Shown here: piece by piece, positions 1 to 5,535 of the stretch
Position numbering within the stretch: position 1 is the stretch's first letter
Layout of the letters: each line of letters begins with the position of its first letter
NCBI GenBank assembly: GCA_945864765.1
Contig: CAMBDR010000231.1
Location: 1 to 6,899 of the forward strand
Source: Janthinobacterium lividum
GTDB taxonomy: Bacteria > Pseudomonadota > Gammaproteobacteria > Burkholderiales > Burkholderiaceae_D
Reading direction: 5' to 3'
Length of the DNA: 6,899 bases
Notes under the pieces: generated by a model
Told to the model about the DNA's origin: nothing
What the model saw: the letters and a program-made list of their open reading frames with translations, nothing else
Database searches by the model: none
Translations under genes and position numbers: made by a program

Positions 1-965
1 CCTTGCGGGTAGACTTCCCAACCCATGTCGGACACGCCCATCAGGTTGGGCGCAGGTACGGGCGGGGTGGCGGCAGAACACCACATGCGCATGTAATAGT
101 TGATGCCCAAAAAGTCCATCGGCTGGGCGATGATGTCCATATCGCCCGCTTGTACCACATCGCACACGGGCAGATCTGGCCCTTGCGGATACTGTTTAAG
201 GAACAGCGGGTCCATATACCAGCGTACAAACTGGGCGTATTCGCGTGCTGCCAGCGCTTGGTCGGCGGCGCTGTCGGTGGCGGGCTGGGCCGGGCTTTGG
301 TTGAGCACAATCCCCAGTGGGGCGCTAACGCCCGCCGCGCGCATCGCCTGCAGCGCCAAACCGTGCGAGAGCAGTAAATGGTGGGCCACGCGCAGCATGA
401 TTTTTTTATCCTGAAAGCCAGGCGCAAAACGGCCCAGTTCATTACCCAGCACGGCGGTACACCAAGGTTCATTGTGGGTGCAAATGCTGGCCACGCGCCC
501 GTTCAGGCGCAGGCCCATCACACGTGCGTACTCGGCAAACTGGTAAGCGGTATCACGCGCTTCCCAGCCGCCTTGGTCTTGCAAGCCCTGCGGTAAATCC
601 CAATGGTACAGCGTCACATGGGCGGCAATGCCGCGCGCCTGCAAACCATCGACCAGGCGATCATAAAAGGCCAAACCCTCATCATTCCATGCGCCATAAC
701 CCAAAGGCTGCACCCGCGACCAGGAAATCGAAAAACGATAGGCATCCACGCCCAGCGATTTGATGATGTCCAAATCCGATTCCAGCCGATTGTAATGGTC
801 ACAGGCCACATCACCGGTATCCCCATTCAACACTTTGCCGGGGATATGGGAATAGGTATCCCAGATCGAGGGGCCACGGCCACCCTGGTTGGCGGCACCT
901 TCAATTTGGTAGGCGCTGGTGGCGACACCCCATTGGAAATTGTTCGGAAAAATTAAAGTCGTCAT
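1..965 (-). CDS. GH1 family beta-glucosidase, C-terminus cut by window edge
   Basis: Glycoside hydrolase family 1 enzyme, expected to hydrolyse beta-glucosides such as cellobiose by the retaining double-displacement mechanism. The frame is open from ATG at 965 to the left edge, giving 321 complete codons of a family usually about 440-480 residues long. Seen: N-terminal FQWGVATSAYQIEG (residues 10-23) with the glucose-binding Gln20, HWD (121-123), THNEPW (163-168) with the acid/base Glu166, and GINYY (287-291). MGWEVYP (314-320) is the segment that normally precedes the nucleophile; the nucleophile Glu (TENG motif) must lie beyond the edge and was not seen. There is no signal peptide, so it should be cytoplasmic. 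It starts 29 nt after the ATPase stop and is probably the last or a late gene of the transporter operon, acting on the imported sugar. The start is set by homology; the ribosome site is weak. Exact substrate (beta-glucoside, galactoside or phospho-sugar) is not proven, though linkage to an ABC rather than a PTS system favours a non-phosphorylated sugar. Confidence 0.95.
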   Translation of the reverse strand, partial: MTTLIFPNNFQWGVATSAYQIEGAANQGGRGPSIWDTYSHIPGKVLNGDTGDVACDHYNRLESDLDIIKSLGVDAYRFSISWSRVQPLGYGAWNDEGLAFYDRLVDGLQARGIAAHVTLYHWDLPQGLQDQGGWEARDTAYQFAEYARVMGLRLNGRVASICTHNEPWCTAVLGNELGRFAPGFQDKKIMLRVAHHLLLSHGLALQAMRAAGVSAPLGIVLNQSPAQPATDSAADQALAAREYAQFVRWYMDPLFLKQYPQGPDLPVCDVVQAGDMDIIAQPMDFLGINYYMRMWCSAATPPVPAPNLMGVSDMGWEVYPQ

Positions 966-994
966 AGGTCACCATGGGGGGGCGGGTTAACAAG

Positions 995-2089
995 TCAAAT
1001 CCGGTTTTCGCTGGCGGCATCAAACAGCGAAACGTGGTTGGCGTGAATGTGTGCGTACACGGTCTCGCCTTTTTCCGTTTTCAAGCGTGCATCGCAGGTT
1101 ACGCCGACATCCAATGTGCCCAGCTTGAGCCATAACACTTGATTTGGCCCCATCGGTTCCACCAGCCGCACTTGCATCGGCTGGACGGGGCTACCTTCCT
1201 GGCCATCGGCAGTCAGGCTGATGCTGATGTCTTCCGGGCGCACCCCGAGCACCACTTGTTGCCCGTCCGTGGGTTGTTGGATAAAGCCATAATCAGACAG
1301 ATTGAGCGTCAGCGTATCGCCCACAAATGTGGTTTTGCCGCCCGCCATTTGCAGTTTGCCCACAATAAAATTCATGCTGGGCGAACCCAAAAAGGCCGCC
1401 ACATACATATTGGCCGGTTTGCTATACACCATGGCGGGCGTGTCAATTTGCTGAATCGCACCGCTACGCATGACGGCAATGCGCGAGGCCAGCGTCATCG
1501 CTTCCACCTGGTCGTGCGTCACATACACCATGGTGGCACCCAGATCGGCATGCAGTTCTTTCAGTTCGCGGCGCAATTCGGCGCGCAATTTGGCGTCCAG
1601 GTTGGAGAGCGGTTCATCGAATAAAAACACCGCCGCCTCCCGCACCAGCGCCCGCCCGATGGCTACCCGCTGGCGCTGCCCACCCGACAAATTGGCCGGT
1701 TTGCGCTGCAATAATTCTTTCAGATGCAGCATGCTGGCCGCACGCTCCACCCGTTTGGCAATTTCTGCCTTGGGCACGCCACTGATGCGCGGCCCAAACG
1801 CCATGTTTTGCTCCACCGTCATGGTGGGGTAGAGCGCATAGCTTTGAAACACCATGCCAATGCCCCGGTCTTTGGGGTCGGCCCAGGTGACATCATTGCC
1901 GCCGATGGCAATGCTGCCGTCGGTGACATCAATCAACCCGGCAATGGTGTGCAATAGCGTGGACTTGCCGCAGCCGGAAGGGCCGAGCAAGACCAGAAAT
2001 TCGCCTTCGGCCACTTCCAGATTGAGTTTGCTGATGATGCTGTTGCCGCCCAGCTCGATATCGAGCGCTTGAATCGAAATATTTGCCAT
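995..2089 (-). CDS. Sugar ABC transporter ATP-binding protein (MalK/UgpC type)
   Basis: ATPase subunit that powers the CUT1-class sugar importer from the cytoplasmic face. The 364 residues match the MalK/UgpC length. Visible motifs: Walker A GPSGCGKST (36-44), Q-loop Gln82, ABC signature LSGGQ (134-138), Walker B VFLFDEP (154-160) with catalytic Glu159, D-loop SNLD (162-165), and switch His192 in THD. From about residue 237 (SPSMNF) to the end is the C-terminal regulatory region with the OB-fold/TOBE character of MalK and UgpC, including GVRPEDI around 285-291. The start ATG at 2089 lies 15 nt after the second permease's stop and has AGGG about 9 nt upstream. All catalytic motifs are intact. 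In some bacteria one such ATPase serves several importers; here the tight spacing points to this one first. Family call is firm; the precise sugar is inferred from the neighbours. Confidence 0.97.
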   Translation of the reverse strand: MANISIQALDIELGGNSIISKLNLEVAEGEFLVLLGPSGCGKSTLLHTIAGLIDVTDGSIAIGGNDVTWADPKDRGIGMVFQSYALYPTMTVEQNMAFGPRISGVPKAEIAKRVERAASMLHLKELLQRKPANLSGGQRQRVAIGRALVREAAVFLFDEPLSNLDAKLRAELRRELKELHADLGATMVYVTHDQVEAMTLASRIAVMRSGAIQQIDTPAMVYSKPANMYVAAFLGSPSMNFIVGKLQMAGGKTTFVGDTLTLNLSDYGFIQQPTDGQQVVLGVRPEDISISLTADGQEGSPVQPMQVRLVEPMGPNQVLWLKLGTLDVGVTCDARLKTEKGETVYAHIHANHVSLFDAASENRI

Positions 2090-2104
2090 ATGAATTAACC
2101 CTGA

Positions 2105-2992
2105 TTAACCTTTAACTGCGCCAGAGGCGATACCGCGTACAAACCAACGTCCCGAGACGAGGTAAATGAGAAGAGGCACCGCCGAAGTGAGGATGGTGGC
2201 CGCCATATTGACGTTGTAGGCACGCTCCCCGAAGGTGCTGTTGACGATGTTATTGAGTTGCACGGTCATGGGTGAGAAATCAGTACCGCCAAATACCAGA
2301 CCGAGCAAATAATCATTCCAGATACCGGTCACCTGCATAATGGTGGCCACAATCAGGATCGGGGTGGACATGGGCAACATCAATTCCCAGAAGATGCGCC
2401 AGAAGCCGCCGCCGTCTATCCGTGCCGCCTTAAACAATTCCTGCGGAATGCCGGCATAGTAATTGCGAAACAGCAGCGTCATGATGGGCATACCAAAGAT
2501 GCCATGTATCACCACAATGGCCGGCAAGGAACCAAACAGACCAACCGAAGACAACATGCGCACCAATGGGTACATGATCACCTGGTAGGGTACGAAAACC
2601 CCGATCATTAATATGCCAAACAAAATATTGGCAAAGCGTGAGCGCCAGAATGCCAGTGCATAGCCATTGATGGCCCCCAGCGCAAGCGAAAAAATCACGC
2701 TCGGCACCACAATCAGCACCGAGTTCCAAAAGCCGGCTTTCAGGCCGTTACATTCCAGCCCGGTACAGGCACTGGACCATGCGGTGATCCATGGTTCAAT
2801 GGTGGGCAACATCGGCAAGGCGAAGATGGAACTTTCGCGTACTTCGTCCATGGTTTTAAATGAGGTTACCAACATCACATACAGGGGCAGCAAGAAAAAT
2901 GCGGCTGCCGAGAGCAGGAACAGGTAGGTGCCAATGCGTGCCGGGCTCATGCCTTTGCCGGGGCGCTTTGATTTGATGAGTGCCGTTGCCAT
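2105..2992 (-). CDS. Sugar ABC transporter permease, MalG/GtsC type
   Basis: Inner-membrane permease of 295 residues, the second channel subunit of the CUT1 sugar importer. A cytoplasmic N-terminus rich in Lys/Arg leads into a first membrane segment near 21-43, followed by a periplasmic loop with two cysteines (Cys76, Cys81) and GLKAGFWNSV (83-92). Further hydrophobic segments lie near 92-112, 121-141, 155-174, 210-230 and 263-282. The EAA loop that docks on the ATPase is ELFKAARIDGGGFWRIFWEL (185-204). The start ATG at 2992 overlaps the preceding permease's stop by one base in a TAATG arrangement, which suggests translational coupling; a G-rich stretch precedes it. The cysteine-bearing loop reminds me of glucose/mannose (GtsC-like) permeases, but this is from memory. 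It ends in GAVKG, a common end for this subfamily. Confidence 0.95.
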   Translation of the reverse strand: MATALIKSKRPGKGMSPARIGTYLFLLSAAAFFLLPLYVMLVTSFKTMDEVRESSIFALPMLPTIEPWITAWSSACTGLECNGLKAGFWNSVLIVVPSVIFSLALGAINGYALAFWRSRFANILFGILMIGVFVPYQVIMYPLVRMLSSVGLFGSLPAIVVIHGIFGMPIMTLLFRNYYAGIPQELFKAARIDGGGFWRIFWELMLPMSTPILIVATIMQVTGIWNDYLLGLVFGGTDFSPMTVQLNNIVNSTFGERAYNVNMAATILTSAVPLLIYLVSGRWFVRGIASGAVKG

Positions 2993-3891
2993 TAATGTTT
3001 CCCCCCTTGTTGTGCTGCCTGATGTTTGCGCAAATAATAGTAAGGCACCAGCAAGGCAATCACCGTCAACAGCATCACCACCGATGCGGCAGAGGCAATG
3101 CCGATGTTGGCGCGCTGAAACAGGTTATCGAGAATAAATTTGGCAGGCACTTCACTGGCAAGGCCAGGGCCACCCTTGGTCATGGCCACCACCGCGTCAA
3201 ACACCTTGATGGCGCCAATCGATTGCAAAATAAACGCGGTACCGACGGCACCACTGATCATGGGCAGCACAATGCTGATATACACGCGCCAAGTGGGAAT
3301 GCCATCGAGCCGGGCAGCCTTCCAGATTTCGGAATCAACCCCGCGCAAACCGGCCAGCAAAATCGCCATCACCAGGCCCGCCGCCTGCCACACACCAGCC
3401 ACAATGATGCAATACATCACCTTGTCTTGCGTGACGATCCAGTCCAGTTGAAAATCGGCAAACCCGAGCCGCCGCACTGCCGCCTGTATCCCCATTTCCG
3501 GGTTCAGCATCCACTGCCAAACCAGGCCCGTGACCACAAACGACATCGCATACGGATAAAGAAAAATGCTGCGGAACACGCTTTCGGCACGGATTTTCTG
3601 GTCAATAAACACCGCCATCAAAAAACCCAGCACCATACTGATGATAATCGACGCCAGGGCAAACCACAGCAAATTGGTCACCGAGATTTGCCAGCGTTCA
3701 CTTGCGAACAGTTTATAGTACTGCTCAAGGCCAACGAAGTTGGTATTGGCGAACATTTTGGAGCTGGTGAACGATACGCCAACCGACCACATCACCGTGG
3801 ACAAATAGCCCACAATAGCCGTGATGGCCAGCGGCACCAGGGCAATATACAGCCCCCAGTTGGGACGGGTGCCAGGTTTTTGCTTACGCAT
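2992..3891 (-). CDS. Sugar ABC transporter permease, MalF/GtsB type
   Basis: Inner-membrane permease of 299 residues, the first channel subunit of the importer, pairing with the product of the next gene. Hydrophobic segments lie near 13-38, 72-96, 108-128, 157-183, 203-228 and 268-290; this six-helix layout is that of the shorter UgpA/GtsB-type subunit rather than the longer enterobacterial MalF. The EAA loop is EIWKAARLDGIPTWRVYISI (188-207), followed by VLPM. The sequence KGGPG (238-242) is typical of this subunit. The start ATG at 3891 comes one base after the stop of the substrate-binding protein, with AGGG five bases upstream lying inside that gene's last codons, so translation is probably coupled. 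Its stop overlaps the next start by one base. Family assignment is secure; the substrate is inferred from the neighbours. Confidence 0.95.
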   Translation of the reverse strand: MRKQKPGTRPNWGLYIALVPLAITAIVGYLSTVMWSVGVSFTSSKMFANTNFVGLEQYYKLFASERWQISVTNLLWFALASIIISMVLGFLMAVFIDQKIRAESVFRSIFLYPYAMSFVVTGLVWQWMLNPEMGIQAAVRRLGFADFQLDWIVTQDKVMYCIIVAGVWQAAGLVMAILLAGLRGVDSEIWKAARLDGIPTWRVYISIVLPMISGAVGTAFILQSIGAIKVFDAVVAMTKGGPGLASEVPAKFILDNLFQRANIGIASAASVVMLLTVIALLVPYYYLRKHQAAQQGGKH

Positions 3892-3892
3892 A

Positions 3893-5131
3893 TTAACCCT
3901 TCAATGCGCCGCTCAAGGCTTTGGCTGCGTCGTCCACGGATTGGCTGGTATTCCAGAACTTGGTGATAATATCCTGGATGGCACCGCCTTTTTCCGGCGA
4001 AATCAGTTGCGATGGCGATGGCAGATGGCGTGAGGCATCTTTCATCGCAGTCACACCCGCCTGGCTGCAAATATCGAGCTTACCCATATCCACATCGGTA
4101 CGAATCGGCACCGAGCCTTTTTTGATATTGAACGCCACCTGTACCGGCGCGCTGGTCACCACGGTGGCAAACAGGCGTTGTGCCTTGATCGCTTCCGGGT
4201 CTTTGGTTTTCGGGAACACAAACACATCGCCCTCAATCATATACGGTGCCTTGGCACCCCAGCCGGGGAAGCAGCCATACTCTTTGCCGGCGGTTTGTTT
4301 GGCACTGGCGAATTCGCCTTTGGCCCAGTCACCCATGATCTGAAAACCGGCCTTGTTATTGATCAGCATGGCGGTGGTGACATTCCAGTCGCGGTTGGGC
4401 GAACCGGGATCGACAAAGGCCTTGAGCTTTTTGAAATCGGTCAAAAATTTCTTGAATTCCGGCGAGGTGGCAACGGCACCGTCTTTACTGGCGTAAAACT
4501 TCTTGAACAGGTCGGCGTTGCCCTGATGCAAAATGGCATTAAACAGCAGGCCTTCTTGCCAGGGTTGCCCACCCATCGCCAGGGCGACGGCACCGGAAGC
4601 CTTGATTTTTGCCAGTGCTTCGAGAAATTGCTCCATGTTTTGTGGCTCGCCCTTGACTCCGGCTTTATCCAACACCGCTTTGGAATACCAGAACCAGGAA
4701 GGGTTATGGATGTTGACCGGCATGGCGTAGTATTTACCATCGACTTTGACAAACTTTTTGATCGGTTCCGGCAAGAACTTGTCCCAGCCTTCTTTCACGG
4801 CCACCGCATCGATATCATTGAGCAAGCCTTCGGCCACCACTTCCTGATATTGACGCGAGGTATTAAACTGGGCCACGGTGGGCGGTTTGCCGCCTGCGAT
4901 ACGGCTGATGGTGATTTGGCGGGAACTTTCACCGCCGGAGATGGCGGTATCCACCCAGGTGCCGCCCGCCGCTTTGTAGGCCGATGCCAGTTCCTTCACC
5001 GCAGCCGATTCACCGCCCGAAGTCCACCAGTGAATTACTTCGGCTTTTTGCGCCAGTGCCGTGCCAGTGAAGCCGAAACTGGTAACCATACTGGCCACCA
5101 TTACGGCCATGCGTTTCGTGAAAGCGTGCAT
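3893..5131 (-). CDS. Sugar ABC transporter periplasmic substrate-binding protein (glucose/GtsA-like)
   Basis: Periplasmic solute-binding protein of 412 residues that captures the sugar and delivers it to the two permeases. Residues 1-27 form a signal peptide (basic MHAFTKR, hydrophobic core, TALA with predicted cleavage before QKAEV); no lipobox Cys is present, so it should be soluble in the periplasm. Seen: HWWTSGGE (34-41), WFWYSKAVLDKAGV (146-159), a Trp-Asn-x-x-Thr-Ala-Met stretch from 249 leading to GFQIMGDWAKGEF (262-274), and FNIKKGSVPIR (334-344). Two cysteines, Cys287 and Cys355, may form a disulfide. These segments resemble glucose/mannose-binding GtsA-like members of family 1 (UgpB-like) binding proteins; resemblance is from memory. 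I chose ATG 5131 over in-frame starts at 5185, 5161, 5143 and 5137 because GGAG sits 6 nt upstream and the signal peptide then begins properly. First gene of the operon, one base from the permease gene. Confidence 0.95.
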   Translation of the reverse strand: MHAFTKRMAVMVASMVTSFGFTGTALAQKAEVIHWWTSGGESAAVKELASAYKAAGGTWVDTAISGGESSRQITISRIAGGKPPTVAQFNTSRQYQEVVAEGLLNDIDAVAVKEGWDKFLPEPIKKFVKVDGKYYAMPVNIHNPSWFWYSKAVLDKAGVKGEPQNMEQFLEALAKIKASGAVALAMGGQPWQEGLLFNAILHQGNADLFKKFYASKDGAVATSPEFKKFLTDFKKLKAFVDPGSPNRDWNVTTAMLINNKAGFQIMGDWAKGEFASAKQTAGKEYGCFPGWGAKAPYMIEGDVFVFPKTKDPEAIKAQRLFATVVTSAPVQVAFNIKKGSVPIRTDVDMGKLDICSQAGVTAMKDASRHLPSPSQLISPEKGGAIQDIITKFWNTSQSVDDAAKALSGALKG

Positions 5132-5137
5132 CCTCAT

Positions 5138-5141
5138 CTCC
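5138..5141 (-). promoter_or_regulatory. Ribosome binding site that fixes the binding-protein start
   Basis: On the minus strand GGAG is followed by six bases and then ATG at 5131. The in-frame ATG at 5137 would touch GGAG directly and the one at 5143 would overlap it, so neither fits. This supports the shorter 412-residue protein. Confidence 0.8.
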
Positions 5142-5226
5142 ATCAGTTTGTGATTTATCATATAACAGTCGCAACTCGGGTCCAAATTGGCTTAAAAATT
5201 GATATTTGGGTAGCTAAATTTGTCTT

Positions 5227-5238
5227 GAAAGCGGTTTC
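5227..5238 (-). promoter_or_regulatory. LacI-type operator core overlapping the transcription start (proximal site)
   Basis: The core reads GAAAGCGGTTTC on the plus strand, a palindrome with a central CG and one mismatched pair (G/G) flanking it. It has the same GAAA-N-CG-N-TTTC pattern as the perfect palindrome at 5400-5417. It would occupy about +4 to +15 relative to the start predicted from the promoter, a classic place to block RNA polymerase. LacI-family regulators typically bind palindromes with a central CG and often control sugar ABC operons. The regulator itself is not in the window. Confidence 0.6.
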
Positions 5239-5247
5239 GCAGAACGG

Positions 5248-5276
5248 ATTATTCGACAATTAGAGGCATTTGTCAA
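5248..5276 (-). promoter_or_regulatory. Sigma70 promoter of the sugar-uptake operon
   Basis: On the minus strand a perfect -35 element TTGACA (5271-5276) is followed by exactly 17 bases (5254-5270) and a -10 element AATAAT (5248-5253), five of six matches to TATAAT. Transcription would start near 5241, leaving a leader of about 110 nt before the ATG at 5131. It is the best promoter match I see in the gene-free region, and it is flanked by palindromic regulatory sites. I recognise no riboswitch in the leader. Confidence 0.8.
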
Positions 5277-5296
5277 CATAAAATTCACCAGCCTCA

Positions 5297-5342
5297 GCAC
5301 CATTATTGTGCTACGGTCGTTGCCAAGGCACAAAAATGGTGC
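5297..5342. promoter_or_regulatory. Paired 15-bp palindromes GCAC-N7-GTGC, NtrC-box-like
   Basis: GCACCATTATTGTGC (5297-5311) and GCACAAAAATGGTGC (5328-5342) are inverted copies of each other with one mismatch in 15, separated by 16 bases. Each arm is itself a GCAC-N7-GTGC palindrome. The centres are 31 bp apart, about three helical turns, so two dimers would sit on the same DNA face at about -63 and -94 relative to the predicted sigma70 start. NtrC sites follow a similar GCAC...GGTGC pattern, and the E. coli glnA enhancer has two sites about three turns apart. The protein that binds here is inferred, not shown. A 46-base hairpin in RNA or DNA is an alternative, but there is no adjacent T-run as in an intrinsic terminator. 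Confidence 0.6.
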
Positions 5343-5399
5343 GCTTTGAAGTCGCTTTGCGTAGTTTAATCCAAGTTTTGAGCGGTTCCCATTTAATCT

Positions 5400-5417
5400 T
5401 TTGAAATCGATTTCAAA
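5400..5417. promoter_or_regulatory. Perfect 18-bp palindrome, LacI-family operator (distal site)
   Basis: TTTGAAATCGATTTCAAA is a perfect inverted repeat with a central CG, the usual form of a LacI-family operator. Its core matches the proximal site at 5227-5238 except for the two bases beside the central CG. It lies about 167 bp upstream of the predicted transcription start, and the centres of the two sites are 176 bp apart, close to 17 turns, which would allow repression by looping. No gene reads away from it on the plus strand, so it most likely serves the downstream sugar operon. Confidence 0.65.
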
Positions 5418-5455
5418 TCCACTGCTTGATATTTAAAAACAACAACGATCAACAA

Positions 5456-5518
5456 GATCAATGGGGTCAGACTCGATTGATCCCCCGATTGATCCCGATT
5501 AATCCTTCCCTTGATCCC
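5456..5518. repeat. Short GATTGATCC repeat cluster with GGGGTCAGACTCG core
   Basis: GATCAAT (5456-5462) and ATTGATC (5476-5482) form a 7-bp inverted repeat around GGGGTCAGACTCG. The right arm continues into imperfect tandem copies: CGATTGATCCCC (5474-5485), CGATTGATCC (5486-5495), CGATTAATCC (5496-5505) and CTTGATCCC (5510-5518). I recall similar GGGGTCAGA(G/C)TCGATTGA sequences scattered in proteobacterial genomes, often near REP-associated (Y1, IS200-like) transposases; that link is from memory. No transposase is present here. The cluster begins 17 bases beyond the DUF6701 stop codon, a usual place for dispersed intergenic repeats. Confidence 0.55.
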
Positions 5519-5535
5519 ATGAAGGCACCGCAGCC

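Noticed and set aside
2980..3966. Long plus-strand open frame of 328 codons opposite the first permease gene
   Set aside because: It is antisense to a well-supported permease, is rich in His/Gln/Arg as expected from the reverse frame, and shows no family motif.
5132..5185. N-terminal extension of the binding protein by 18 residues from ATG 5185
   Set aside because: The extension would put a Cys/Asp-rich segment before the signal peptide, and only ATG 5131 has a properly spaced GGAG.
5182..5209. CCAAAT ... ATTTGG inverted repeat in the mRNA leader
   Set aside because: Six-bp AT-rich arms with a 16-base loop are easily due to chance in this AT-rich stretch; no riboswitch pattern recognised.
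4178..5263. Long plus-strand open frame of 361 codons opposite the binding-protein gene
   Set aside because: It mirrors the codon pattern of the real minus-strand gene, has no recognisable domain and crosses the operon promoter and proximal operator.
5373..5390. Third LacI-like site (TTGAGCGGTTCC)
   Set aside because: The right half fits the pattern but the left half does not, so symmetry is lost.
5435..5482. Intrinsic terminator for the DUF6701 gene from the GATCAAT/ATTGATC stem and the T-rich stretch after it
   Set aside because: The stem is only 7 bp and AT-rich, and the T5 run is 16 bases from the stem, so it does not fit a standard terminator.
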